A DNA stretch of 64,000 nucleotides, taken from the NCBI RefSeq assembly GCF_020084865.1, contig NZ_CP071953.1, positions 1 through 64,000 of the forward strand, written 5' to 3'. Position numbers and translations under genes: made by a program. The notes under the pieces were generated by a model. The model did not search any database, was not told the origin of the DNA, and saw nothing but the letters and a program-made list of their open reading frames with translations. This document shows positions 1-8,511 of this stretch, piece after piece. Positions within the stretch are counted from its first letter, which is position 1, and each line of letters begins with the position of its first letter. The DNA comes from Candidatus Kaistella beijingensis (GTDB lineage: Bacteria > Bacteroidota > Bacteroidia > Flavobacteriales > Weeksellaceae).

Positions 1-1455
1 ATGGACGAAAATTTAATGCTTGTTTGGGAAAAATGTCTTCAGTTTATGAGGGATAATCTAAATGCTGCTGAAGACAATACCGACCTGAAAAAACTGGAGA
101 ACTCTTTTGATTTACTGTTTGATAATGTGCAACCCATTTCTTTGGTGAGCAATAATCTTACGCTATTAGTACCAAGTGATTTCTACAAAGAATATATCGA
201 AGACAATTATTTGTCCTTGCTTTCAGCTGCATTAAAAAAGAACATCGGAAAAGGGGTGAAGCTTTGGTATTCCGTTATGGAAAACAAACCTGCAGGTCAG
301 GAAAAACCGATCACGGTCAACGTAAAAGGTAAAACGATTTCCACACCCAAAATGCAGGAAACTTTGCCGCCATCTTATTCCCAAAATTTAATCAATCCTT
401 TCGTCGTTCCGGGAATGAAGAAGGTGAATATCGATTCAAATTTGAAAGCAGATTTTTCGTTCGATAATTATGTGGAAGGAGAGAGCAACAAGTTTGCGTC
501 CACTGTTGCAAAATCGATCGCAAAAAGACCGGGAGCAACTGCATTCAACCCGCTGTTTTTATACGGAGGTTACGGAGTTGGGAAAACGCATCTTGGTCAC
601 GCAATCGGATTGGAAGTGAAAAATGCTTTTCCGGATAAAGTGGTTTTGTACTTGTCTTCGGAGAAATTCATCCAACAGTTTGTTTCTGCTGCGAAAGCTC
701 ACAAACAGACAGAATTTGCTAATTTTTACCAAATGGTGGATGTGTTGATTATCGACGACATCCAATTCCTCTCCGGGAAAAAATCGACGCAGGACAGTTT
801 CTTCCATATTTTCGATTACCTGCACCAAAACGGAAAACAGATTATCCTGACTTCCGATAAAGCGCCGGTTGATATTTTAGATATTCAGGACAGAATTGTT
901 TCCCGTTTCAAATGGGGACTTTCAGCGGAAATTAAATCGCCGGATTTCGATACCAGAAGAAAAATCATCGTTGACAAATTAAGCCGAGACGGAATTGTTT
1001 TGACGGAAGATATGCTTGATTTCTTGGCATCTGAAGTGAAAACGAATGTAAGAGAATTGATTGGTGTCATCAATTCTGTGATTGCTTACTCCACCATTTA
1101 TAAGTCGGATTTAAGTTTGGAACTTTTAAAGGAAACCATCAACAAAATTGCGGCAAACCAAAAGAAAGTGATCAACATTCCGTACATTCAGGATGTGGTT
1201 TGCGAATATTTCGGGATCCAGAGAGAGCAACTTTTATCGAAAACCCGAAAGAGAGAAATCGCTTTACCAAGACAATTGGCGATGTATTTTGCAAAGGAAT
1301 TTACCAATGCAACCTTTACCAAAATCGGCGAAGAAATGGGCGGAAAGGACCATTCAACCGTAATGTATGCATGTGACACGATAAAAGATGTTTCTAAAAT
1401 CGACAAGGAATTGAAGAAATACGTGAAGGAATTGACGGAGAAGATAAAACAGTAA
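1..1455 (+). CDS. dnaA: Chromosomal replication initiator protein DnaA
   Basis: DnaA binds origin DnaA boxes as ATP-DnaA, melts the AT-rich unwinding element and recruits the replicative helicase. At 484 aa it has the usual length. The N-terminal helicase-interaction domain covers about residues 1-90 and a variable linker follows. The AAA+ core carries Walker A GGYGVGKT at 189-196, Walker B with D252-D253, and an arginine-rich segment around 300 (VSRFKWGL). The C-terminal DNA-binding domain has the DnaA signature with DHSTV at 450-454. The ORF starts at base 1, so its promoter and the expected nearby origin lie outside the window. No terminator is visible after it; a repeat-rich spacer follows. 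Confidence 0.98.
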   Translation: MDENLMLVWEKCLQFMRDNLNAAEDNTDLKKLENSFDLLFDNVQPISLVSNNLTLLVPSDFYKEYIEDNYLSLLSAALKKNIGKGVKLWYSVMENKPAGQEKPITVNVKGKTISTPKMQETLPPSYSQNLINPFVVPGMKKVNIDSNLKADFSFDNYVEGESNKFASTVAKSIAKRPGATAFNPLFLYGGYGVGKTHLGHAIGLEVKNAFPDKVVLYLSSEKFIQQFVSAAKAHKQTEFANFYQMVDVLIIDDIQFLSGKKSTQDSFFHIFDYLHQNGKQIILTSDKAPVDILDIQDRIVSRFKWGLSAEIKSPDFDTRRKIIVDKLSRDGIVLTEDMLDFLASEVKTNVRELIGVINSVIAYSTIYKSDLSLELLKETINKIAANQKKVINIPYIQDVVCEYFGIQREQLLSKTRKREIALPRQLAMYFAKEFTNATFTKIGEEMGGKDHSTVMYACDTIKDVSKIDKELKKYVKELTEKIKQ

Positions 1456-1619
1456 AATTTGTTGGTGAGTCGGTGAGTGGGTTGTGAAAAATTAAATCAT
1501 ACTGCTTCATCACTTATCAATCATCATTCATCAAATATATAAATGAAGGGTATAAATATTCTTCATTTTTTTGTACTATTACTCATTGCTTATTACTCAT
1601 TGCTTATTACTCATTACTC
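1456..1619. repeat. Word-repeat spacer between dnaA and the phosphatase gene
   Basis: The spacer opens with GGTGAGT/GGTGAGTGGG words (about 1463-1481) and then carries TCATCA/ATCAATC words. It ends with three 14-bp direct repeats at 1578-1591, 1592-1605 and 1606-1619 (unit ATTACTCATTGCTT, last copy diverged). The third copy ends at the base before the next start codon. The left-hand words (GGTGAG) are roughly complementary to the right-hand ones (ACTCA). No protein-coding potential or clear promoter is seen, apart from a T-rich stretch near 1565. Confidence 0.7.
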
Positions 1620-2072
1620 ATGAAAATATTAGTTGTTTGTCTCGGAAATATTTGCAGAAGTCCGCTGGGTGAAGGAATTTTGAAATCGAAACTTCCCGAA
1701 AATTTTGTGGTAGATTCTGTGGGAACCATTTCAATGCATGAAGGAAAGAAACCCGATGAAAGGTCAATTGAAATCGCAAAAAATCATGGAATAGATATTT
1801 CAAAACAAAGGGCACGTCCGATTACAAAGGCAGATTTGGAAAACTTCGACCATATTTATTGTATGGATTTGAGTGTTTATGAAGATGTGATTTCCATGGC
1901 GAAAAATGAGGAACAAAGAAAAAAGATTTCGCTCTTTTTGGAAGCTGCTGGTAATAATGGAGAAAATAATGAAGTTCCAGATCCGTATTGGGGAAATTTG
2001 GCAGATTTTGAAAACGTGTATCAAATGATTGATGAAGCGAGTTCCAAGATTGCGCAAAAACTTGTAAATTAG
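1620..2072 (+). CDS. Low-molecular-weight protein-tyrosine-phosphatase
   Basis: A cytoplasmic class II phosphatase of the LMW-PTP/arsenate-reductase fold. The 150-aa protein begins with the P-loop CX5R(S/T): C7-LGNI-C12-R13-S14, in which C7 is the nucleophile and R13 binds phosphate. The family's general-acid Asp sits in the DPYWG motif near residue 120. Related proteins dephosphorylate tyrosine kinases of polysaccharide export (Wzb/Etp type), but no capsule genes are adjacent, so the substrate is unknown. The start codon directly follows a tandem-repeat tract. The gene sits alone between dnaA and a methyltransferase gene. Confidence 0.9.
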   Translation: MKILVVCLGNICRSPLGEGILKSKLPENFVVDSVGTISMHEGKKPDERSIEIAKNHGIDISKQRARPITKADLENFDHIYCMDLSVYEDVISMAKNEEQRKKISLFLEAAGNNGENNEVPDPYWGNLADFENVYQMIDEASSKIAQKLVN

Positions 2073-2178
2073 TTTGATTTTGTTTGGCATTATTTGAACG
2101 ATTTGAAATTGTTCGAACGAATGATTAACTTTATCAAACAGCATCAAACAACATCAAACCCAATCAAACTAAAATCGA
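2071..2178. repeat. Word-repeat spacer with inverted ends (ATCAAAC words)
   Basis: The left end AGTTTGATT (2071-2079) overlaps the phosphatase stop codon and is the exact reverse complement of AATCAAACT at 2162-2170. Between them the right half repeats ATCAAAC four times (from about 2136) at 10-11 bp spacing. A smaller palindromic patch around TTGAACGATTTGAAATTGTTC lies in the middle. The whole spacer could fold into a cruciform or hairpin. No promoter box is evident. Confidence 0.6.
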
Positions 2179-2877
2179 ATGCTTTTTTTAATTCCCGCCT
2201 ATCTTTCCGAAAATTCCCCGATGGAGCAATTCGCGCCAATCATTAAAGAATATATTTTAAAGACTGACTACTTTTTTGTGGAAAACGAGAAAACCGCCAG
2301 AAAAGTCATTAAATTTTTTGCCCCCGAAAAGAAACAGTCGGATTTGAAGCTTTTTCTTTTGGATAAATATTCGGAAACTTCTGATTTACAGGAATCACAA
2401 ACTTTAATGAAAAACGATCAGGATTTCGGTTTGCTTTCCGAAGCGGGACTTCCGTGTATCGCGGATCCAGGAAATTTGATGGTGAAATGGTGTCATGAAA
2501 ATAATATTAAAGTCATTCCTATAAATGGCCCATCATCGATTATTTTGGCTTTGATTTCTTCTGGTTTCAACGGGCAGGAATTTACTTTTAACGGTTATCT
2601 CCCGATTGATAAATCCGAAAAAAAATCAAAAATTCAATGGTTGGAAAATCAAGTTCAGAAAACGGGATACTCCCAAATTTTCATGGAAACTCCGTATCGA
2701 AATAACCAGCTCTTAGAAGATTTAATAAAGTTTTTGAATCCAAATACAAAACTTTGTATCGCCGCAAATATTAATGATCCACAAACAGAATTCATCAAAA
2801 CCTTAAGCATGAAGGATTGGCAAAAAAACAAACCAGAACTTCATAAAATTCCGGCGGTTTTTGTATTAGGTAAATAA
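2179..2877 (+). CDS. SAM-dependent methyltransferase, tetrapyrrole methylase (RsmI-like) family
   Basis: A 232-aa protein of the TP_methylase fold, related to RsmI, which 2'-O-methylates C1402 of 16S rRNA. The motifs SEAGLPCIADPGN (about residues 94-106) and INGPSSIILALISSGF (about 115-130) correspond to the SAM-binding loops of RsmI (SDAGTPLISDPG and PGPSA). The protein lacks the C-terminal extension of full-length RsmI and has the size of the shorter Bacteroidota homologue, so an rRNA target is an inference. The stop lies 2 bp from the stop of the convergent lipoprotein gene, with no terminator hairpin between them. Confidence 0.82.
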   Translation: MLFLIPAYLSENSPMEQFAPIIKEYILKTDYFFVENEKTARKVIKFFAPEKKQSDLKLFLLDKYSETSDLQESQTLMKNDQDFGLLSEAGLPCIADPGNLMVKWCHENNIKVIPINGPSSIILALISSGFNGQEFTFNGYLPIDKSEKKSKIQWLENQVQKTGYSQIFMETPYRNNQLLEDLIKFLNPNTKLCIAANINDPQTEFIKTLSMKDWQKNKPELHKIPAVFVLGK

Positions 2878-2878
2878 A

Positions 2879-3277
2879 CTATTTCTGATATTCGTAAGTT
2901 GCTCCGTCGTAACCATCTGTTTTTAGAATAAGCTTTGACGCATCAACGGAAACAATAATTAATTCGCCATTATTTGAAAAAACCAAGTACTTCTGTTCAG
3001 TGTGATCGGTATTCGTTGTGCCTTTCTGTATGCTGTAATTTCCTTCACTTTTTACCACGTCGTTTTCCGTAATGCTGTAGTGGTAATTTTCCAGCAGTTG
3101 CATTTTTCTTACAATCCCAGTCGAAGCAGGAGTTTCGGTAGATGGAGGTTCATAAAATGTAGTAGATTTCCAGTTCCAGGTTCCAACAAAAAGTTCGTTG
3201 CTTAATTCGTCTTCTCTTTTACTACAATTGGTGAACAGAAGTAAAACAAAAGGAAGCAATATGATCACTTTTCTCAT
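2879..3277 (-). CDS. Small lipoprotein, lipocalin-like, unknown function
   Basis: 132 aa. The leader ends in LLLFTNC, a lipobox with the lipidated Cys at about residue 18, followed by a Ser/Lys/Glu-rich linker. The rest is beta-rich, with a GTWNWKS motif after the linker and a repeated strand pattern typical of Bacteroidota lipocalin-like proteins. This suggests a periplasmic or outer-membrane-anchored barrel, but no ligand can be inferred. A -7 box TAACTTTG lies at 3293-3300, leaving a leader of about 10-15 nt. The gene is convergent with the methyltransferase gene. Confidence 0.72.
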   Translation of the reverse strand: MRKVIILLPFVLLLFTNCSKREDELSNELFVGTWNWKSTTFYEPPSTETPASTGIVRKMQLLENYHYSITENDVVKSEGNYSIQKGTTNTDHTEQKYLVFSNNGELIIVSVDASKLILKTDGYDGATYEYQK

Positions 3278-3292
3278 TTCTTAAAATTTCAT

Positions 3293-3300
3293 CAAAGTTA
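3293..3300 (-). promoter_or_regulatory. -7 promoter box TAACTTTG for the lipoprotein gene
   Basis: Exact match to the Bacteroidota -7 consensus TAnnTTTG, 15 nt before the ATG at 3277. No good -33 TTG is visible at the expected distance. Confidence 0.55.
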
Positions 3301-3359
3301 AGGTTTCAATAAAAATTATTTCCTTTTAAGACGTTTAAAATTTTAATTGCTGACTAAAA

Positions 3360-3833
3360 TCAATATTTAATTCCAAATTTTTTCAAAATAAAATGAAGAA
3401 GCCAAATTGGTCCCACCAAAAGAAACTGCAAATCCTTCAGGAAGCTTGGTTTTTTGCCTTCAATTTTATGTCCGTAAAACTGGCCAATCCACGATAAAAC
3501 AAAAACGGAAAGAAAAAAGATCCAGGATTTGTGCTGAAATTCTATGTTGATGAAATACACCAAATGTTCCATTAAAAACATGATGAAAACCATTATTAAA
3601 GCAATTCTCCACGAAAGTCTGAAATAGAAAAAGGTAACCAAAAAAATTGCAACCAGCGAAACAATGCTTATCATCCCAAAATATTCGATGAAAATATGTG
3701 GAGAAGGAATAAGTGAGATGAAGCCCAAAATGCTCCAGAGAATGAGTGGAACGCAAATCCAGTGAATGGTTTTGTTGGTGGAGTTTTGGTGGCTTTCTGC
3801 GTATTCAGAAAAAAGATGGTCGATTTTGCGCAT
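3360..3833 (-). CDS. DUF962 / Mpo1-like membrane protein
   Basis: 157 aa with about four hydrophobic segments. It begins MRKIDHLFSEYAESHQN and shows the family pattern of His residues close to the membrane: SHQNSTNKTIHW-CVP at about residues 14-29, and a GH-EGKKPS motif in QFYGHKIEGKKPS at about 117-129. The yeast member Mpo1 is an Fe(II)-dependent dioxygenase that alpha-oxidises 2-hydroxy fatty acids, and those His residues bind its iron. The same chemistry is plausible here but not shown. It lies 49 bp upstream of the reductase start region on the same strand without a visible promoter. Confidence 0.82.
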   Translation of the reverse strand: MRKIDHLFSEYAESHQNSTNKTIHWICVPLILWSILGFISLIPSPHIFIEYFGMISIVSLVAIFLVTFFYFRLSWRIALIMVFIMFLMEHLVYFINIEFQHKSWIFFLSVFVLSWIGQFYGHKIEGKKPSFLKDLQFLLVGPIWLLHFILKKFGIKY

Positions 3834-3882
3834 ATTTGGTAATCTTAAAATATTTTAAAATTATTTGTGGATACTCGATAAA

Positions 3883-4419
3883 TTATGCTAATTCCGATTT
3901 TATTTTGTCGATTTTCTCTTTTAATTCTTTCAATTTTTCATCATCTAAAATTCCTTTTTCCACCTCAAAATTTTCATGAAATTTTGGTAATGAAAATGTC
4001 TGCAAAATTTCTGCACCATCGAAAGGAAAACGTTTTTCGGCAATTTCCAAAACACTTGCGCCGCCTCTTGCTCCACCTGAAGTTGCCATCAATAACATCG
4101 GTTTTCCATTGAAGATTTTTCGTCCTTTGATTCTTGAAATCCAATCCATCAAATTTTTGAAAACGGCAGGAAAATTTCCGTTGTGTTCGGGTGTTGAAAG
4201 TAAAATTAAATCACTGTCATCAATTTTTTTGGCAAAATCGAGCGCAGGTTGTGGAATTCCGTCCTTTATTTCTCGCTCGTTTTTGTAAATCGGCAGCTCG
4301 AAATCATTCAAATCCAAAATTTCCACGTCGTCATCTTTAAAAAAAGAAGTGACAAATGTGACCAATTTTTTGTTGATGGAAACTTCGGAATTGCTTCCTG
4401 CAAAGGCGAGTATTTTCAT
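3883..4419 (-). CDS. NAD(P)H-dependent FMN reductase, flavodoxin-like
   Basis: 178-aa flavodoxin-fold oxidoreductase of the NADPH-dependent FMN reductase family (ArsH/chromate and azo-reductase relatives). The FMN phosphate loop is GSNSEVSINKKL at about residues 8-19. STPEHNGNFPAVFKNLMDWIS (about 76-96) is the family flavin/dimer motif, and ATSGGARGG (about 112-120) forms the third flavin loop. Such enzymes transfer electrons from NAD(P)H to flavin or quinone-like substrates; the actual substrate is unknown. The protein is cytoplasmic, with no signal peptide. The upstream neighbour is the SLC45 gene, separated by its terminator. Confidence 0.88.
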   Translation of the reverse strand: MKILAFAGSNSEVSINKKLVTFVTSFFKDDDVEILDLNDFELPIYKNEREIKDGIPQPALDFAKKIDDSDLILLSTPEHNGNFPAVFKNLMDWISRIKGRKIFNGKPMLLMATSGGARGGASVLEIAEKRFPFDGAEILQTFSLPKFHENFEVEKGILDDEKLKELKEKIDKIKSELA

Positions 4420-4487
4420 AAAATTGATATTGATGTTTAAAATTAGTAAAAATTTTCAGGGTGAGATTAGTGAAATTCAATTAGCAT

Positions 4488-4519
4488 AAAAATTCCGCCA
4501 AAAGTTTGACGGAATTTTT
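4488..4519 (-). terminator. Rho-independent terminator after the SLC45 transporter gene
   Basis: A 12-bp stem (AAAAATTCCGTC on the minus strand paired with GGCGGAATTTTT, one G-U) and an 8-nt loop. The G-U pair works only in the minus-strand RNA, so it closes the sugar locus. Confidence 0.75.
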
Positions 4520-4544
4520 AAATTTTAAATTTTTGAATCTTGAA

Positions 4545-5930
4545 TTAAAAGTGAACTTGCTGAATTTCTTCTTCCACTTCTTTCGGTGTTTCATTCGATT
4601 CTGATTTAATGAAGAGCATCGTGATAATCGCTCCGATAATCATACAAACTCCACCTACAACTACATAATCGATGGCCATTTTCCCAAAAATATTGGAAAC
4701 GATTGGTCCGCCGAAGATTCCGTTGATGATTTGTGGAATTACAATGAAGAAGTTGAAAATACCCATGTAAACTCCCATTTTCCGCATCGGAATACTGTCA
4801 ATCAACATTGCATAAGGCATCGCTAAAATACTTGCCCAGGCAAAGCCAAGTCCGACCATCGAAACTTTCAAATAAGCAACATCTTTAATAAAATACATTG
4901 AAATCAATCCCAAACCACCACAAAGTAAGGCTAAAGCGTGGGTTTGCTTCTTACCAATCACTTTGGCAATCGGCGTTAATAGAAAAGCAAAAGGAATCGC
5001 CCACAAATTATAATATCCAAATAATTTCCCTGTTAAATCTCCCGCTTTGTTGAAAGCTTCGGAGTGTGTGTCTTCTGGGGAAAGTCCGAAATGATGCGTC
5101 GCTAAAGCACTTGTCGTGAAAACCCACATCGTAAACAATGCAAACCACGAGAAAAACTGAACTGCGCCCAATCTTTTCATTTGTGCAGGAATATTCGCAA
5201 AATCTTTGAAAATATCCGAGAATTTTGAATGTTCTTCCACCATTTGTTTGCCGTCCTCAAACTCAGCAAATTCCTGCGGCGAATATTCTTTGGTGGTAAT
5301 GATGGTGTATAAAATGGTTAACAATAAAAATCCTGCACCGATGTAAAACGAGTAAATCACGTTATCCGCAACAAAACCTTGTGGAGCCACATTGGAAACT
5401 CCTAATTTTGTTAACCAATCAGGCATGTAAGAACCGAGAACTGCACCAATTCCGATCAAAATCGTTTGCACTGAAAATCCGATTGTTCCTTGATGTTTCG
5501 GCAACATATCACCAACCAAAGCACGGAACGGTTCCATCGCCACATTAATAGAAGCGTCCATCATTGCAAGGAAAATTACGGCAAGAAGCAAAACATTTGC
5601 TGCAATAATGTGTGTTACAGAAGCCGCATTCGGAAGTAACATCAGACCAATCGCGCACAAAACGGCACCGATTAAAAAGTAAGGTTTTCTTCTTCCAAGC
5701 GGACTCCAAGTATTGTCCCCCAAATGTCCGATAATCGGTTGCACGATAAGTCCCGTGAATGGCGCAACAAGCCAAAACCATGAAAGTTGATGCACATCTG
5801 CTCCCAAGTTGGCGAGAATTCTACTCGCGTTTCCGTTCTGTAATCCGAACGCCATTTGAATTCCCATAAATCCCATACTCATGTTGATAATTTGGAGCAG
5901 GGAAAGGTTTGGTTTTATTTTTTTTGACAT
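4545..5930 (-). CDS. MFS sugar/cation symporter, SLC45 (GPH) family
   Basis: 461 aa with about 12 transmembrane segments. The signature GDNTWSPLGRRKPYFLIGA at about residues 69-87 holds the RxGRR-type loop of SLC45 and plant sucrose/H+ symporters. An internal acidic loop (about 215-240) separates the two halves. In Flavobacteriia such transporters occur in maltose/starch loci and move maltose or glucose over the inner membrane. Its position downstream of the SusA/SusB-like enzymes supports that role. The end of the locus is marked by a strong terminator. The upstream 71-bp spacer is a word-repeat tract, so transcription probably continues from the Sus genes. Confidence 0.88.
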   Translation of the reverse strand: MSKKIKPNLSLLQIINMSMGFMGIQMAFGLQNGNASRILANLGADVHQLSWFWLVAPFTGLIVQPIIGHLGDNTWSPLGRRKPYFLIGAVLCAIGLMLLPNAASVTHIIAANVLLLAVIFLAMMDASINVAMEPFRALVGDMLPKHQGTIGFSVQTILIGIGAVLGSYMPDWLTKLGVSNVAPQGFVADNVIYSFYIGAGFLLLTILYTIITTKEYSPQEFAEFEDGKQMVEEHSKFSDIFKDFANIPAQMKRLGAVQFFSWFALFTMWVFTTSALATHHFGLSPEDTHSEAFNKAGDLTGKLFGYYNLWAIPFAFLLTPIAKVIGKKQTHALALLCGGLGLISMYFIKDVAYLKVSMVGLGFAWASILAMPYAMLIDSIPMRKMGVYMGIFNFFIVIPQIINGIFGGPIVSNIFGKMAIDYVVVGGVCMIIGAIITMLFIKSESNETPKEVEEEIQQVHF

Positions 5931-6001
5931 ATAAATTTTTGTTTCAAGTTCAAAGTTTCAAGTTGTTGCATGATGCAATTGATGCAGGTTGCAAAGATTT
6001 T
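5931..6001. repeat. Word-repeat spacer (GTTTCAAG / GATGCAGGTTGC words)
   Basis: Repeats of GTTTCAAG/TTCAAA followed by TTGCATGATGCAATTGATGCAGGTTGC. The word GATGCAGGTTGCAA occurs in reverse complement (TTGCAACCTGCATC) near 21358-21371, upstream of purM, which shows that the words are shared between distant spacers. Confidence 0.5.
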
Positions 6002-6511
6002 TTATTGTTTTAATTTTTGAAGGAGTGAGTCTTCAATTGATGATTTTGCGTTGATGACTTCTTTGGTGACATCGTTGGGAATCGTCATCGATAAGACATA
6101 CTGCTTGATTTTCCATTGGTTGCCGATTTTTTCTAAAACACCGCTTCCGCGACAAATTTTCATTTGGGTGTCCAAAAGTTCATCAAACCAAGCGTATTTT
6201 CCGTCTTTGCTGAAAGTGATGTTTCTTTTTAAGGATTTGAAATTCCATGCTTTACCTTTGTCGAAATGTGGTTTTGCATAATCCATGAATTCTTTTTTAT
6301 TCCATACTTCTGTGGCGTCGGTACCGATGAAGGTGGATTCTTCTGCATATAAATTGAAGTAGTTTTTGAAATCCGCGTTGGCTGCGAAAGTGTTTAAATC
6401 ATCCAAAACTTTGGAGACGTTTTTCTTTTGAACGTTTTCGTAGAAGCCTTTGGTTTGGGCGTTTGCGAATGTTGCAACGCAAATTAACATTAAAAAAACA
6501 ATATTTTTCAT
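6002..6511 (-). CDS. Secreted NTF2-like (SnoaL/DUF4440-type) protein
   Basis: 169 aa from the ATG at 6511, which gives a normal signal peptide (MKNIVFLMLICVATFANAQ). A longer reading frame opens 27 bp earlier but adds a charged extension before the signal peptide. The mature part has the cone-shaped NTF2 pattern: an alpha-helical start, YAEESTFIGTDATEVW at about 58-73, then strands and KIGNQWKIKQYVLSMT near 130-145. Family members often act as small enzymes or binding proteins; no catalytic set is identifiable. It sits between the GH13 enzyme and the sugar symporter on the same strand, so a link to maltodextrin use is possible but unproven. Confidence 0.75.
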   Translation of the reverse strand: MKNIVFLMLICVATFANAQTKGFYENVQKKNVSKVLDDLNTFAANADFKNYFNLYAEESTFIGTDATEVWNKKEFMDYAKPHFDKGKAWNFKSLKRNITFSKDGKYAWFDELLDTQMKICRGSGVLEKIGNQWKIKQYVLSMTIPNDVTKEVINAKSSIEDSLLQKLKQ

Positions 6512-6617
6512 AGTTTTATTTTTAACCACAGAAGTCACAAAAGTTTAATTTAACTTTAAGGTGGAAATTTATTCTACAAATAAGGTCACAAAAGATTAAA
6601 AATCAAAGATTTTTAAT

Positions 6618-8474
6618 TTATTCAAGTTCTAAAATTAGTGAAGATTTTGGTGCGATGGTCAATTTATTTTGAGTTGAGATAGAAAATTTTTTTCCTGAAA
6701 CTACATCTTTTCCTTTGGACACTCCGTTTAAACTTTCTGAAAAGCGGTTTAAATCGAAAGTCTGTTCCTTTTCATTATTGTTTAAAACCACCATTACTTT
6801 TTCTTTTTCATTGTAACGAAAATACACATAAACCTTTTCTTTCGGCATATAATGCTTGGTCTTTCCGGTGTGAATCAATTCTTTTCCTTTACGCCAATTC
6901 AAGATTTTTTGAGTGAAATCGTAGAATTCTTTTTGTTCCTTTGTTTGAGTTTGTATGTTGAAAGCGTTTTGTTTGTCCTCTTTCCAGCCACCGGGAAAAT
7001 CTCTTCGGATATCGGCATCACCGCCTTTATTTTTGTCGCCACGCATCCCAATTTCGGAACCATAATAAATCTGCGGAATCCCCCGAACGGTGGAAATTAA
7101 AGTTAGTGCCATTTTGTAGTACCTGGAATCTCCATTGAAAATTTCGTTAAACCTTTCTGTATCGTGGTTTTCAAAGAATACCAAAATATTGTTGATGTCG
7201 GGATAAAGAAAATCGTTGCCGAAAGAATTGTAAATCTTAATCATGCCTTTGTCCCAACTTTCCTCTTCCTTCAAAGCGTGCGGTAAATCGGTATAAAGCG
7301 TAAAATCCATAACCGACGGAAGGTTGGAATTGTAGCCGTCAATTTCGCCGATTTTGGAATTTTTTTGCCAATACGAAATATGAGCGGGAGAATACATCCA
7401 CGCTTCGCCGACAATATTGAAGTTTGGATACTCATCCGTAATCGCTTTCGCCCATTTCGACATCGCTTCCTTGTCGTTGTAAGGATAGGTATCAACGCGA
7501 AGTCCGCCCAATTCTGCATATTCAATCCACCAAATTGCGTTTTGAGTTAAATATTTTAAAACCAATGGATTGCTTTGATTTAAATCGGGCATTGTTGTAT
7601 CGAACCAACCGTTTAAGGCTTCCTTTTTATCGATTTCTGCAACATTGGTATCAAATTGCGACGTTGTACGGTAATTGGAACGCTTGAAGCCATATTTTCC
7701 TTCACCATCCGAAAATTGATGAATCCAATCTTTGGTCGGCAAATCCTGAATCAGCCAATGCGAAATTCCCCAATGATTCGTCACATAATCCTGAATGAGC
7801 ATCATTCCACGTTTTTGTAGTTCGCGCGAAAGTTCAAGATATTCTTCGTTGGTTCCGTAACGACCATCGATTTTGTATAAGTCAGTTTGCGCATAACCGT
7901 GATAGGAAGTCTGTTTTTCATTGTCCTCGTTCGCAGGCGTTAACCAAAGTGCGGTAACACCCAAATTTTGCAGATAATCTAAATTTTTGATAATGCCGCG
8001 CAAATCTCCGCCGTGTCTTCCACTTGGTAAATTTCGGTTGGCTTTTTCGGTGAGATTGGGTTGAGAATCGTTGCTGTAATCGCCGTTTGCGAATCTGTCG
8101 GGCATAATTAAATACATCACATCTTTGGAAGTGAATGAATTTCGGCTTGCAGAATTTGGATTTCGCTGCTTCAATTCATAATCGAAAGAATTTACCAATT
8201 TTTTTCCGTTCTTCAAATTGATTTTGAATTTAGGAACGGTGATTTCATCAGTGTTTAACGTAATGAAAACGTAGTTTGGGTTTTCTACTTTTTTGAATTC
8301 TTTAACCTGAATACCGTTGGATAATTCAATAGTTTGATTGGCAATATTTTTCCCATACACCAAAATTTGGAGTTCGGGATTTTTCATTCCTTTCCACCAA
8401 AATGCGGGTTCTACGCGTTGGATTTGAGCGAAGGTGAAAGTTGAAATGAGGAGGAAGAGGAGTGTTTTTTTCAT
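6618..8474 (-). CDS. susA: Periplasmic GH13 maltodextrinase / neopullulanase (SusA-like)
   Basis: 618 aa with a signal peptide (MKKTLLFLLISTFTFAQ). An N-terminal cyclomaltodextrinase-type beta domain (about 20-110) precedes the GH13 barrel. The four GH13 motifs are present: QDYVTNH (I), GLRVDTYPY with the nucleophile Asp (II), IVGEAWMY with the acid/base Glu (III) and FFENHDTERF (IV). A C-terminal maltodextrinase domain ends the protein. It would hydrolyse alpha-1,4 bonds of imported maltodextrins or cyclodextrins in the periplasm, like SusA of Bacteroides. It follows the GH97 gene by 37 bp, so the two are probably co-transcribed. Confidence 0.93.
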   Translation of the reverse strand: MKKTLLFLLISTFTFAQIQRVEPAFWWKGMKNPELQILVYGKNIANQTIELSNGIQVKEFKKVENPNYVFITLNTDEITVPKFKINLKNGKKLVNSFDYELKQRNPNSASRNSFTSKDVMYLIMPDRFANGDYSNDSQPNLTEKANRNLPSGRHGGDLRGIIKNLDYLQNLGVTALWLTPANEDNEKQTSYHGYAQTDLYKIDGRYGTNEEYLELSRELQKRGMMLIQDYVTNHWGISHWLIQDLPTKDWIHQFSDGEGKYGFKRSNYRTTSQFDTNVAEIDKKEALNGWFDTTMPDLNQSNPLVLKYLTQNAIWWIEYAELGGLRVDTYPYNDKEAMSKWAKAITDEYPNFNIVGEAWMYSPAHISYWQKNSKIGEIDGYNSNLPSVMDFTLYTDLPHALKEEESWDKGMIKIYNSFGNDFLYPDINNILVFFENHDTERFNEIFNGDSRYYKMALTLISTVRGIPQIYYGSEIGMRGDKNKGGDADIRRDFPGGWKEDKQNAFNIQTQTKEQKEFYDFTQKILNWRKGKELIHTGKTKHYMPKEKVYVYFRYNEKEKVMVVLNNNEKEQTFDLNRFSESLNGVSKGKDVVSGKKFSISTQNKLTIAPKSSLILELE

Positions 8475-8511
8475 AGTTTGGAGGAAACCTTATAAGTTTA
8501 CCATAGTTTTT

